Shown here one piece after another: positions 47,301 to 60,564 of a stretch of DNA of 64,000 nt. The notes beneath the pieces were generated by a model. That model was not told the origin of the DNA. It saw only the letters and a program-made list of their open reading frames with translations, and made no database searches. Position numbers and translations under genes: made by a program. Origin of the DNA: Membranipora membranacea (Eukaryota > Bryozoa > Gymnolaemata > Cheilostomatida > Membraniporidae); NCBI GenBank assembly GCA_914767715.1, contig OU612074.1:17222062-17286061 (forward strand), in the 5' to 3' direction. Numbering within the stretch: position 1 is the first letter of the stretch; the number at the start of each line of letters is the position of its first letter.

Positions 47301-50300
47301 AACTTAGTCAAGATAATCCTTGAGGAACACTGTCAAAATCAGTGTACATCTGTTGAGATTAAGTGCTGAGGCTCTCATGTTAAACACAAGCTGGTCAGGG
47401 TATCGAGAGTGGCAGAATAAACAACAAGAGGCAATAATAAAGAGCGCCTTGAACATCATCATCGTCGAGATAACGATCCACTAAAACTCAAAACAAAGTA
47501 ACATTGTCGTTCATCGTTCATTCAGGGTTTACCCCAAAAAATAGTTTGCTTTGAAATCGAACTGCACCCTTTGTGAAGCGGCCTATTGAAAAGTGAGATG
47601 ATTAAAAGTATGAGCGTGAGTTAATTGCCCAGCACTGAAAGGTGATTGAAAACCAGTGAAGACAGATAATAAAGTATGAGACATCGTAAATCTTAACTTT
47701 TCAGTTTTTTTATTGAAAAAAATCTAGGATAGAGCAAAGTCAATGAGTGCTCCAAGATAGCATGGGATCTATAACACATCCTAGAGAGGGCCTTACTGCG
47801 CCCGCACGCATACCCTGCCTGATTAGCCGAGGCTCCTTGGTGCCAAAGCCTTGCTGTTTGTTGATACAATCAGGATAATCTTTAGACGACTGGACTAGAC
47901 TGTCAAACTTGTTTGTCGAGCTAAATTCCTTCGCAGTGATTTTTCACACTAAGACATAACTCATGGATTAGATTAATGTGTATCATGATCTCGAGGCGCA
48001 CAGCTGTATTATAGAGGTGTTTAATCCTCATGACTCTTATACAGCAGTGTGAAGGGCAGGCAGGCATCAATATCATGATGCCACAAACTCATATTATGGA
48101 CCAACATGCCTAACTTAACACAAATCGTGATATCTTAAAACTCTTATATAAAAGCACAACTAAATTATCTCATTTCACAATTTTGAGTGCTCCACATGAC
48201 GTATAAACACAGATGCCAAGACTTGCAGTGGGATTCCAGCATTAGAAAACTATTTTCTTACCTGCTGCCAGCTAAGAAGAGTTTTCCTCCCTCCTTCAGT
48301 CCATACTTATACAGATCTTTGACAACCTCGTTTATAATAGTTACACCGTGGAAATGCAGACCATCTAAAATAAAAGTTGATAGTATTATTTAGCAAGTAT
48401 ACCAATTTAATTGCTGTTCCCTCGATACCCCAATAAACCGACCGAGGTTAAAAAGTGAAGTGTTTGGTGTGATGATTCTCTCAGCTTATCTGTTTTCTGG
48501 TGGGGTTTATGTTACGGATTTTCGGGAGCCGCTCAATATTGTACCCATTTGTGACTATCTAAAAATCACCAGTAATTAGTAGAATTGCCCATTAATCTAC
48601 TTTAGAAGCCAGCTGCATAACTATAGCCCTTATGTAATTTCCAACAACGAAAAAATTACCAAAAAACATCCTTTCAGCAGTTTAGAAAGATTTACAAAGT
48701 TTAGAAAGATCACTTTTCTAAATGCCCATTACGTCGAGTCGAGACGCAAATGGGGGGGGGTCATACAGTAGCGATGTATTTGTAGGAGGGTTATTTATTG
48801 GCGTGATGGCTTGATTTGTTACCAGGTTGGTGGTATCCCGCAAGATCGTCTGGAGATTGCTCTAAGCCCTTGGTGGTACCAGAGAAGTCTAACCTTAGAC
48901 AAGCAAAGCCCCTTCTACTAAGTAAAGCATGGTCCATCACCAAGTGATCAAAGATGGCCTAAAGCTAAAGTAACTAAAACAGAAGCTATGGCATTTTATA
49001 TGAATAATAATTGTGTTGTGCTCACCCCTCTTTTTCATTTCTGTCAGTCAATGAAAAATTTATGTTACATGAAATCAAAATGACATCGAATCAGAGCAAA
49101 AAGCAAGAACCAAATGAAATTTATATAATAACTATTATAGGAGTTGCCTGCTTACTTTTAGTATTGTTTCCACTCCAAGCATCGGATGAACAGTAGGGGA
49201 CGTACACTACATTAGCACTAAATAGGAATGGATTCTCCTCTGGGTTCCAAGACAAGATTCCACTACCTAAAAATAGACACATAACGATCCATAAATAACC
49301 TCTGTGAACAGCTTGCGCAGTGGTTTTACTGATGAGGTCTCAAGAACAATACAAAAACCAATTATTGTTAGATAGGGTCCTCAGCTGAAAGTTTACAATA
49401 GATCTCCTTGGGATTGTGTGGTCAACACAAAATACCTTGACAACAATTAAAAGCCTGTCACAGCAAAAAGACGAGCATCTGATCCAATGATGTATCTTAG
49501 TAAAACTTGTTCAAATGTAGATCAGAGTGTGTTGTACTAACAAGTAACAATTGAACGTGGTAATAGCATAACAAACTATCTTGGTCAATTTACATTCTAT
49601 TTGTTAGTTGTAAAACATGTTACACAATTCGTCAATTGTATTTCAATTCGACAGCACTTTCAACAAAATCATGAAGATCTGCCCACATGGACAGCTGTAG
49701 AAAAATGGTTTTACTGTGGTGCTCGACTATTATACCTTCTTTAGTTAGAGGCCAGTGTGTCGAGCTGGTCATATTTGGTTCATTATCCTCTCTTGTGCGA
49801 CAAGATCTCTTATCAAAGCAGTAATGTCCACCTTCTAAAAATATCAGCCATCTTTTGCTTCCAGCCTTCCGCCTGATGTAATACCTGCAAAAGAATTGAA
49901 GGGAAATAATAATGTTGACTTCGGCTATGTTTTATATGAGCAGCTCAGAAATGGAGATCATTTAGGGCCAGTTCTGGCGGAAATAAAAGCGATTACGTCA
50001 TCACAACAATAAATAAGTTGGCATTGATTCATTGCTTGTAGTGTAGTGTCAGTCATGTAAGGTCACAGAGTGAGGATACATCATTACTCAGTGATAAAGC
50101 AGTAATAGTTTGCAAGCTAGCAGTGAGTGGAATGAGTGAGAGAGTTTTCAACTCATCTATGATTGGATTGGTGAGTGATTGTAGCGGCCCAAGATTACGT
50201 ATGACCATATACTACTAGAAAGTGATGAATAATGTTGTTTTTCAGTTCACACCTAACACTGGGGCCTAGAAGCCATAGCAACTCAGTCCTCGTTATAAGC

Positions 50301-53300
50301 CTGGGGGAGGATGAGAGTGTGTGAGAGAGTTAGAGGGGTTTGTTTTGTAATGATTCAGTTCGTTAGTACCGACCATTAAGTGGACAAAATGTTGCTACAA
50401 ACTAACAATTCAAGTCATTCAAAACTCCAACATTATAATCACATTCGGAAGTTTGTTCCTGCGCCAAATCACAGCTAATTAAACGAAAGGCGGGAACGTT
50501 CGCAGGCACGCCCCGGGTTAAATGAGATAATGAAGCGAGCACTAGGGCTAATGAGTGAGATTATGATGATAATTTGTGTATTTTGCTGAGATTCTCAACT
50601 TGGAGGTTGGTAAATGCGGGTGGATGTAAAGCGTCCCGCAGTCAAGCGCTCGGCTCAGGAGGTTGTACCTTCAACGAGGCTGGAGTTGAGGGCTCTTGAG
50701 TTGTTGATGAAGCTACTTAACTGTTTAGAAGGGCTCTTTTCCCTACCAAAACCAATCTAACTCACAGTTATCTACCGAGCCTTAGAACCACACACCTAAA
50801 ACACGGTACGCATCATCAGACGCCCACCTTGCTGAGCAAAACTGATACAAAGGTTATCTGTAAGCAAATGAAAAGATACAAAATAACAATGTAGTTTATT
50901 TGTACCATCATCACTCCCAGGGCTGAGTGAATGAATAAATGAGACAACATGACTACTATAAATAACTCGCATCAGCGCAGCAAAGTCGGCGGCGAACATG
51001 ACTAGAAATCCCCGGAAATATGACAAAACCCAAGCAGCAAATTAAAAACATCAGATATTCAGGCGTACATGGAAGGGTAAATGGATATGGCATTTATAAT
51101 TTTTAAATTACACGATGTTCTGAAGAGCCGACAAAAATTAAGCCTGATTCATAAGTTTTCTTCTCATGGCTTTTTCGCAATTAGCTATTTACCCATACTG
51201 AACAATAGCGGAGGCTTGCAAAATAATAAGTTCATGGCTATTTATTCTGTACTTCAAATACTTCGCATAGTAAGTGAGTAGTCGGCATTTTTCAAACATC
51301 AAAGGCTGTGTTATCACAATTTAGCTAATGAGTGTAGGTCCCGGAGATTAACAACACAATGGAATTCCGCTTTTATCTTGTGCTAGGACCCTCGTGCGCT
51401 CAACAATTCCGCTACCTATGGGGCGCAGGACACCCTTTGAAGGCACAAAAACAAACCACCAACACAGTGATGTTTCGCCGGTAGCCTTTCATTATCGACG
51501 TGCATTAGTTGGAATGCATAGTTGACAACATTTTCCAACTCCCTAAGAGGATGCGATGCGCAGAAATAACTCATTCAATACAACAACACCCCCAGTCGGG
51601 CAAGCTGTGAGGATCAAAGTGGGGGAAAATCCATAATCTTGTTATCATTATACAATTATCTGAGATAATCTATCAAATGCTGAATGAGTTGGAGTCAGAG
51701 ATAAATCGATTACCTCTCTATCACCTCTCTCTCTATCGCTCTCATAACTTCATAACACAACGTCAAAACCCGGACAGGTCATAACAAAGTAATAAGAAGA
51801 ATTACCTTATAATGAAGGTAAAAGAGGACATTTGAGGTCTACCCTAACCAATGAACTTAGTCGGAACTGTTCCAAGGTTTCCACCATGCATCATTCAGTC
51901 ATACTCAGCAGAAAGATTCTCAATTCTAACTCAATTGTATTCTTTGAGATCACCATCCTTCATTATAATGTATTGATAAAGCTTGATAAAGCAAAAAAAG
52001 GAAAGCAAGATATTTACAGATTCGCCGTTTTTTACTCCCACGATTCAGCTGACCACGCTTATTAACCTTGCAATCACCAATCTTTACACACAGTGTATGT
52101 TACGTATAGCAAAGGCACTTTGTAATCACCAGCCAAAACAGTGTCAACACAAGGACCGAAAATGAAAAACCATGACTTTGCGTTATGGAATTTCCACAAT
52201 GCAACCGACTGTCTCTAAATAAGCATAGCAAAACCAGAATTTAATGGTATTTTGTTACATAATTCTTTATGACTAGCAAAGTGCTGAGGTCATAGGAAAT
52301 CCAGCACACTGCTGAGCTAGAGTGTGGGTTCACTTTAACCGCGTGCCAGAGAGGAAAAGAGCAAAACAACTTGGAGAGATCTCCTGCAGACCCTGGAACC
52401 AATATCAACATCAAAGCTGGAATTTTTGGCTGTAAGTGGTGAGACATAAGTTATTCGAGTGATTTGAGCAATTTGTCAAGATCAGGGTTTTCGCTAAGGA
52501 GATTTACCATTTTAGCAAAGATGTCCGAGATTGCAAAAAAAAGTTTATTCATTCCAGCATACAAGTGATTTTTTTTTGTACAAAGAATAAGCACCTAATC
52601 CCTAATCAAAGGTTGAACAACAGATGAACGATAGCAGGAATTTAGCACTTTGAAATATCCGAATTGTTGCACAACATCAACACCTCTTTGGGCAGGAGTG
52701 GCACTAACACTTATGTGTGGCTGCAAGCCAAAGGAAACTCCTACATTACTATGAAATAACTGAATCCATTAATGTAAGGTTACATACATTAATATACATT
52801 TTCATAGGTAAAGTAATTACCCCATGAAACAACACAAAACATCAAAGGCAATGTTAATAAAGTAATTAACACTAGGATCAAAGCAAACGCCTTGTATCCT
52901 GTCAGTTATTGCTATTGTATAATGTCGCCCATTCAGTTCACATGCTGCGCCAATTCCTCAACAATACTCCTACCCCTACAGGGCGGACATGGCATCAACC
53001 TTCGCAGTCAGCAATGATTGTGAGGTTGAAACTTGGTCTACTGCACCAAGGTAGTCAATTTGGATAATATGTTTTTTCTTCTGAGGTGATTGCTCAGAAG
53101 AACAACGTGTAGTGTTTTGCTTTGGGGTGTTTTTAGGTTTATCACACAAAAAATCTTAGGAAGTCCTGTCTCCCTAGGTGTCCAGACGGCAGTTTGCTTA
53201 TCAAAGCACGCTGCCTCATTAAAATACAGCAAAACACAAATAATCACGCACCAAGATCCAACCAAACTTATAAGCACCATCACCAACAAGCAGCATTTAG

Positions 53301-54864
53301 TAGGGGTTATACTGTAGTCATATTTTAACAGCCTCAGGTCACAGGAACTTGCGATGAACTGAGCTATTTGTATAATTGGAGATCAAAGGAACGGTTTGTG
53401 TATAAAACATGATTGGTTTGGCTCGTGCCTCGATTCAATGGAGAGGTGAGGAAAATATTTAGAAGAAGCCTAGCTAAACATTGGGTAGGATGCTGTGGGA
53501 TAGGCTGGGGTTGTGTTAAACACCAATGGATTGGAATGAAAAGTTGTGTGCGGAAAGAAGCGCTCAGGCCAAAAGTGATGTCATGAACAAGAAGAGTAGT
53601 GATTTGGGTTAAAGTAGACCGAAAAGAAGAAATAAATTGCCCCTTACAGCCCAGCAAAAACAAAACCAAACTTGACTTCTCTACTGTGAGAAATGATGCA
53701 TTAAGTTTGTCCGATACCAAACCAAGGGGGGGCCTAACTCATCAACCAAACACAGCCAGGAAGGGTAAAACGTATTATTTCTAATCTACTAAACAGAGCC
53801 AGTTTTCTATCAGAGATTAGCTTTATGAAAACCACAACAATTGCAGTGACAATGGAAATGATAAACATTCCATCGTGATTAAAACTCCATCTAGAAAGGA
53901 ACTAACTAGCTTTATTAAAACCAGTTTGGAGACAGAACAAGCATTGTCCAAACCAAAAACAATTCACATTATCTCAATAATGTGTCCAGATCCCCACACA
54001 GCTAATCCGCACAACTCTACCACAGTGATAAAACATACCAAAATAGAATAGTGTTTTCAACTGCATCACAAAATTGTGTGGGGGGTGTTTTTCGGTGCAT
54101 TCTGAGATTAAGGAATCTGCTTTTTTTCTTACAGGTTTTATTGGAGTGGAATACAGATGCGGCTATTTTTAAACCACTGACCGATAATTATCGAAAGGAA
54201 AGATATGAGAAATGAGTAAGAATATGATGAGCTCATAGATAGATTCTTGTGGTGATTTTGGCTAATGATCTATAAAATAAACAACTTGCACCAAAACTGA
54301 TAGATCAGGGAGAAGAATGAACGACTGACGGCAGGCAGGACTTAATACACCACTGATTTTCCGGAACTCAGATAGTGGTAGTTTTAGGAATGAACTTAAG
54401 ATTATGATCAAGATGAATGAGTGGAAGTTCGTTCATTGATTCGAACCGGATATCATGGAAGATGAATTTTTGGAGTTCCTAGAAAAAGATATCACAAAAG
54501 TAGCTAATAATATAACATAAACATACCCAGCTGTGGTTCCATCCATGCATTTAGCATTAGTATCTGATGGTAGCATGACACGTTGCAGTTCCTTCAAACC
54601 CCGCACATCTACTCCACATTTATTCAGAGCTAAAGCTAAACGGCTGATGGTTGATAACAGAACGTCAGTGTTTCCCAGTTCTGATATACGTTCGACGTTT
54701 AGCTCAATTTCTTCAACATCACTGCTTGCATGGCTTTGTGGGACGGTAGTAATGATTAGAATAATTTGTAATAGTAGCACCAGTGTAGAAGAATAAAATA
54801 ATCCTTGAGAACTCAGTCTATTCCTGAGTAGATTGGACGGTAGGTTTGTGAAAACCAACCTCAT
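38351..54864 (-). CDS. NOTUM: Palmitoleoyl-protein carboxylesterase NOTUM
   Basis: NOTUM is a secreted alpha/beta hydrolase that removes the palmitoleate from Wnt and so blocks Wnt signalling. Minus-strand exons: 54864-54527, 49884-49736, 49266-49156, 48364-48262, 47121-46933, 46604-46507, 45876-45699, 44729-44682, 41999-41864, 41489-41360, 38769-38351; 632 residues (human about 496). Residues 22-41 are a hydrophobic signal or anchor. Family blocks are [68 protein letters not shown] and a Cys-rich end ([20 protein letters not shown]). The Ser-Asp-His triad is intact: Ser234, Asp340, His399. Unusual points are His133 where human has Trp, and an extra acidic-basic-acidic insert around residues 453-533 before the Cys-rich tail. 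An in-frame ATG at 54915 exists, but 54864 puts the signal at the N-terminus and a TTTTTAG before it looks like a splice acceptor. Confidence 0.96.
43088..43420. repeat. Tandem duplication, about 188-bp period, two copies
   Basis: Copy 1 starts at 43088 and copy 2 at 43276, both with AATTTAGAGCATGATGAC. Copy 2 lacks about 40 bp of the middle. Both end with a GC-rich GAGCGGCGG...AGTGGCGCAG segment. It lies in the NOTUM intron between the exons at 41999 and 44682. Confidence 0.85.
44302..44472. repeat. Degenerate tandem repeat, about 107-bp period
   Basis: GCGGGCCGTTAGAGTTG-like blocks (ACGGGCCGTTAGAGTTG near 44330, GCGGGCCGTTAGAGTTG near 44424), each followed by TTGTAGGA and an AAGA.ATATT.GG tail, form two diverged copies in a NOTUM intron. 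Confidence 0.65.
46738..46773. repeat. 36-bp perfect palindrome
   Basis: The two 18-bp halves are exact reverse complements with no spacer (ATCACAGAGTAAGGATAT and complement). A diverged relative lies at 50063-50095. Both are in NOTUM introns. Confidence 0.9.
50063..50095. repeat. Diverged copy of the 36-bp palindrome
   Basis: The left half differs at one base from 46739-46754 and the right half at several, ending in ACTCAGTGAT. This suggests a short mobile palindrome family. Confidence 0.5.
51365..51430 (-). repeat. Possible tRNA-like SINE remnant
   Basis: The minus strand reads TAGCGGAATTGTTGAGCGCA, a tRNA-like A-box region. A CTTTGAAGGCAC block beside it is shared with the fragment at 25012. 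No B-box is present. Confidence 0.35.
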
Positions 54865-55436
54865 TTTTCTAAAAACAAAAAAGTACAGATTTTCAAAGCA
54901 AGGAAAATCATTCATACAAGTAACTTTGCTAACTGATCACAGAATGAAGAAAAATAATTGACTGAATAAATTTTTGTGAGGAAACTTATAATTTGAAGAG
55001 TAAGCTTGAAAAAAACCACAGCATGAATGCTAAGTTCTGTAAAACTTGACCTGAGCCGGTCATGCTCTTCAACACTGGGAGATTTTAATCACAGAATATC
55101 GTAATAAATAGGCTTAATTTGATCCCCTACCCTCCGCTCTGTGTATGTATAATGAGCCCATACCACAATCACAGCTATATAGACGCTTTCCCCAGCTGTA
55201 TACGTATGTTTTGTTAGATCTATTGCGATAATTACAACACACACTTATTAAAATTCCCAGATCCATTCAATAAAAACTATTTTATCATCGTAATCCAAGA
55301 TCTGAATAAAAAAAATGCCTGGTATTTTCAATGTAAATAAAAGCTGCGAGCAATGATCCGTTCTACGCTGCTAATGAAAGGAGAACTTGATGAATGATTT
55401 TTATGTGTCTCCCTGTGGGGCAATTTTGTGCAGCCC

Positions 55437-55510
55437 AGGAGGGACACATCAGACCTAGGAGGGCACCTGGGAGGGCATGACAGATCTGGCAGGGCGCATC
55501 AGACAGCCCA
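55437..55510. repeat. Degenerate tandem repeat of AGGAGGGCAC-like units
   Basis: Four loosely related AGGAGGGAC/AGGAGGGCAC/GGAGGGCATGA/GCAGGGCGCAT units are separated by CATCAGAC or similar. There is no coding significance. Confidence 0.6.
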
Positions 55511-58500
55511 ATATATCAATCACTTGTCACCATTTGTCACCTCAGCCATCAGACTGATGTACAGTACTGATTGTGTGATTGCCTGGTCTGAGAGCTGTCA
55601 TTATCATAACCTTAACATGAATTGATGGCCCATCTGACGAAATAAATTGCAGTTGTAATATCAGGGATTAGTGCCTGCATAACTTGGCTTGCCTTTGATC
55701 TTCAAGACTACATACATAAAACCTGGCCCATAATCCCTCAGCTAATTTGTACCCAGCGTTTGTGTTTAACCTGACAATTAGACAGGGTTGTTGTTTCTTT
55801 GGTTTAAGATGATACACTGAGGATTAACCTTATATTAGATTCTATGGAGCTTTAGCAGTACAATCAACAGCATTTAGCTCAGTGACTGTCCAAATCTTTA
55901 ATCCTCCACAACTGACACTTCGCTGAGCAATTAGCCACATACCACTGTGAAAGTGTAGTCCCGTATAATGGTTCGCAGGAAAAAATAGCTTATATTTTAA
56001 CAAGGCAACAAGAGTCTGTGTGCAGCTGAAATGTCCTGGACTGTGATTCTATTTTTAAAACAAAAAACTTGTTAGGATGTTACCGCCATTTCTCCTTGTT
56101 ACAAGTATAAAATATGGAAATTAACTAATTACAGAAAAAAAATTAAGCCTCTTGATGTGTTTGTGGAAGGACTAGATATTTATTTGTCCGAGGGACTCTA
56201 TGCTATCTCCGATTGATTAGTAATCAAATTTACCCAGTTCAAAGATAAAGCGTGTTGATTATTTTCTACTCAACTTGATTGTTTTTTCCTTCTCATCTTC
56301 TCTCAATAATAACATGCAAATCAGCGCTGATGGTACAGCCCCTGGCTAGCAAATAAGTGTGCAAACATGAGCATGATTTGCATTTTTCTTAGATTCATCA
56401 TATATAATAATGTTGAAAGAAAAAGTAATTTTCACTTCTTAACTAAATTGTTTCATCAAAAGCGATTTTCTATATTATATGTAAACCAGTACATCAAGGG
56501 CCAACCCAAACCACCAGCACAGATTAGGTTGTCAACAATCTCCATAAATGTTCTATAATTTCCCGTGTCCAGCAAGATTGATTAGTATTATATATTTTTG
56601 CCATGTTTTGAGGCCATGTTGAGTGACCACTCGTGCCAAAGCTTAGAAAGTTTTTTGGTGAACATATGGTATTGAAAAATCATAATTTTGTACCTCACAG
56701 CGTGCGTGCAAATCTCATTTCCCTTCATACGTTCCTGTCAATACATAAGGCTTCCCAAAGCTTGCGAAATGTCACCCAGATCCGCAAAAAAATCTTGAGG
56801 ACAAAAAGGGAAAAACAACTGGACAGTGCACCACCTGGTATAGTCTTCTTTTTTACAACAAATAGGGCCTACCACTGTTTTTTATCTCACCTGCTTATAT
56901 GTTTTGTTGACAGAACTGCTATAATATCCTCATTTTAGTTTGTGTCAGAAATTATCACTCTGATTCTGTGAGAGAAATCACAAAGAGACAGAAAACCGAC
57001 ACTACAACTCAACTCTGTCTTGAATGGTAATGTTAACTTCTCAATTCTATCTCTGCTGTTTTACTTGTTGCCGAGATCAGCCTGCTATGGGTGTCCTAGT
57101 TAGTCTGCCTGCTTCCCTTCGAAGCTATGAAGGATGGTAGTAAGAAGTATTCCAATAACTTAGTTGCAATTCCAACCAGCAGTTTTTTCTTGTTTCCAGT
57201 CGACTGTAAGAAATATCCAGAAGCGAAATATTTCAGTAATTTACTCCAGAAACAATCCTTGGCATTCGCAGATGAGTAAAAAAGTACGTCAAATACAAGT
57301 TTGCAGTTATAATATTTCTTCTCGCAAAGATCACAGAGAGTAAAAAAGCTTATCTTCAAAGGAGAGCCTTATAATGAAACACAACCTTTCTCTATGAGCC
57401 AAAGAGAATTTGTATACTATTATATTCAGAGTGATGAGAAATATGGATTTAGTGTACTGCGTGCTGATTGGTCGACGGTCACATCAAAGGAACTAATGCC
57501 AATGATAAGGGATACAATGCGGTGAGGTGAACCCGCAATACATAAAAACCCATCAAGCACGTGTGAGGCCTCATTTCCATATCAAAATAATCGCAACCAC
57601 ACCGAAAGCTCACATATGTACGCTGGATACATGACCTGGTATTGCTCTGATAGATGTAAATAATCGTCTGTTAATACGTATAGCATCATCTCATTATTAT
57701 AGCATTATGATTGGATTAGGCATAATCTTAACAGGGTGGATTTGGATCTAATTCAATTATAAAACAACATGTGATAAAATTAATCAAGCTTTTGGGATCA
57801 GAGATATTTGGAATTTTTTAAGGAACTGATTATAAACAAAAGGAGCACAACAATGTCAGGTCACTGTATAGGCCTATGTTAGAATGAGGATTATAAAAAA
57901 CTGGGCTAATCGCAACCCACACTGCTTTACGCACTTTTGACAGTTGATTGTTATGAAAAATAGATGACCACTCAGTTTATAATTTTTTTTTCTAAAAATA
58001 TAGTAAAAATTAGAGAGAGATGATTTGTAATAATTATTTACCACTAACTTTCTTCATGTGTGGTATATTGGCCATGCCATATATTGATATATATATATGG
58101 AAACGGAGGCAAATCTGTCATAATGATTCATTGCAACTTCTTTCGGACGACTAAATACAATTTTTTGTTGATCTACCTTGTTTACTGGCATATTTAGTCC
58201 AATTGAGAATTGAGAGTTGTCCTCCAAAATTGAAACATAACGATGCACAGACAACTCCCTGTTTTGTCAGCCAGAATTCAACAAGATCAAAATGCCTATC
58301 ACGCTGGAGCGTTTACATACAACCACCATGCATCTCTTGCATTTCATGAATTTCTGGAAGACGCTTCAAATCAAATTTCATTTCGTAGTGTTGGGAGATT
58401 TTTCTTTCAATTTTTCTTTTTTCATATAGAAAGCACATATATAATGATGCATTTTAGACAGCATAGCTTTTTTTTACCAATTGCAATTTTCCTTCTCTCA

Positions 58501-58556
58501 TAAAGCTACAATAATGCCAAAACCCAATCTAAGGATGACCATTTTAATTTTAAATA

Positions 58557-58644
58557 GGTCCACTTTAGCCCTGTTCACACGGCCACGTGTTTTGTTTTTT
58601 GAAAACCAAAACGCGTGGCCGTGTGAACAGGGCTAGGTCCACTT
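58557..58644. mobile_element. 70-bp hairpin mini-transposon with 9-bp target duplication
   Basis: The element 58566-58635 has 29-bp arms (58566-58594 and 58607-58635, one mismatch) and a 12-base loop. It begins TAGCCCTGTTCACACGG. Perfect 9-bp direct repeats GGTCCACTT flank it at 58557-58565 and 58636-58644. A 9-bp duplication is typical of Mutator-like transposons. Confidence 0.88.
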
Positions 58645-60522
58645 ACTGTGATAATGGTGTAGCCTTTCTAAGAAGAAGCTACTTACTTGTTTCATAATGG
58701 CCGACTGTTACACTTAAATTTCTGTTCGAGTCTTTCGAGTTCTGTAACAGAAGAACGGAACTTTACAATTTTTTTGGATATATTATTAAAGAGCGATAGG
58801 GGTTATCTGGGATGTTAAGACCGGCGCTACAGTAGTGGGTCATCTGTTTATCCAGAACCTTTGCTAAAATACTATTATCTCCATTGACAGTACAGGGAGG
58901 GTGGGAAACTGTATATAATCATGTACATTCATCATTTGTTTATTTACCTCTCCATTTGGTCAAAGATTAATGCTCTTCATACGATCATACTTATATTTGG
59001 TCTAAAGTTAGAGGTTCCTTCACACAATGCTAAAGGAGGAGGCATGAATTATTCATCACTGCCCACTAGCCCAGGACAGCTAGCGCATATCCAGTAGACA
59101 AGAGCCTGGACTGGAAAACTGAACTTGCACCTACTGTGTTGAACTATGATATTAAAAATGCCAATTTGACTTTGAAACTCACCTAGCCTGTATCGTTTCT
59201 AGCCCAACTCATGAAAATCTGCAAGCTGGTGGACCTGCATTAAAGCTATCTCAATGCCATGACTGCGCTGAGACGAAAAATTAGAATGACCATCTGTGAA
59301 TGCTTCCAATGTTGGATCCATCCTCAGGCTGCTGTACTGAAAACGAAACATTGCTGTGCAGAACATGACATCAAGTTTGGTTTGGCCCGAAGCTGATGGC
59401 CTCGGTACAACCCATAACAGTTTTTTTATTGTATTGCACCGGGAGGCTTCCTATGGGGGTCCAAAACTCATTATGTGGACACGATAAACCAAACTGAACT
59501 AAACACTCCATTACCAATCATGAGCAATGGATTTCCATGACCATAGAATAGCAATGTTTTTTACAAGTCAACCAATGTAGCAAAACAATATACTTCAAAG
59601 AGAGTGAGTACTATCTAAGCTGGATGTACACACCAGTTTCCAGGGTGTACACACAATGTAGATCTGTGAGCGGAAGACGTCTGTGGTCTCATCTATCTAT
59701 ACTCATCTGTGCTTCTTGTGCGTTTCTGTGAATACATAGTAACAATAATATAGGTGCAGGGTGCTTGTGCTGGAACAAAAGAGAGGAGTATAGAGATTAG
59801 TAGGTTTTGGTCAGGATGACCATTACTTCCTACTAGAACTAGAGTAATGTGATTTGTTTAGTAGAGTAGGTAGTAGTAAAGAGATTCAATCAATCAAGTT
59901 TGAGAAACATGAAGTACTCAACAAGGTTGTAACTGCAGGCATACATTACAAAGAATACATCTCCAACATCCACCATCAACAAACACCTAACGCTCAAGAT
60001 CAACATAGTGGTAAAGTGAGGGCTTACCATAAAAAGCCAGGCAGGTCAGTATTGTAACAAAATGTATCAGGCAAAAATTAAATCTAGGTACTACACACAA
60101 ATAACCAGAGTTTTAAAGGATTGCTTATACAAAAGCATGGGCCATTTGATGGAGTCCCCAACTTTTGTTCGGTGTAATTCCTAACAGCCACTCAAGCTTT
60201 CTCCATTATAAATTATTTGACCTTCACCTTCATTCTAGCAGAAAAAAAAAAGAATAAGAATGTTTTTTGTGGTACAAAACAAACAAGTTGCAGAAGGAGA
60301 AGTGAGTTATTTAATGCCTTAAAACACTGCCAATGCTAGTAGAAATATCTGGATCTGTGCTGGCAGGACAGCCCAGCTGAGACAACATGAATGTAGTATG
60401 AAATATATACTTCATATGATGATGATAAATAATTTATTAAATTAATTATTAATTTTATTAATAATAATATATTCAACAATTGCAGCACACATACCCATAC
60501 TGATGATATATCTATGATAGAT

Positions 60523-60525
<3 letters not shown>

Positions 60526-60560
<35 letters not shown>
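60526..60560. repeat. AT dinucleotide microsatellite
   Basis: An uninterrupted (AT)n run of about 35 bases. Confidence 0.95.

Positions 60561-60564
<4 letters not shown>

Larger units (their letters stand above)
49885..54526. other. Long first intron of NOTUM
   Basis: This 4.6-kb intron separates the signal-peptide exon from the catalytic region. It holds the diverged palindrome and a tRNA-like fragment near 51370-51425. The ORFs seen on both strands (for example 53364-53720) show no family motif. Confidence 0.6.

Noticed and set aside
53364-53720. 118-codon minus-strand frame in the NOTUM first intron
   Set aside because: It shows no recognisable motif and lacks splice signals that would join it to NOTUM in frame; it is probably chance.
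54865-54915. Upstream in-frame ATG for NOTUM at 54915
   Set aside because: It would put 17 residues before the signal segment, and TTTTTAG just before the ATG at 54864 looks like an acceptor; I prefer 54864 but cannot exclude the longer form.
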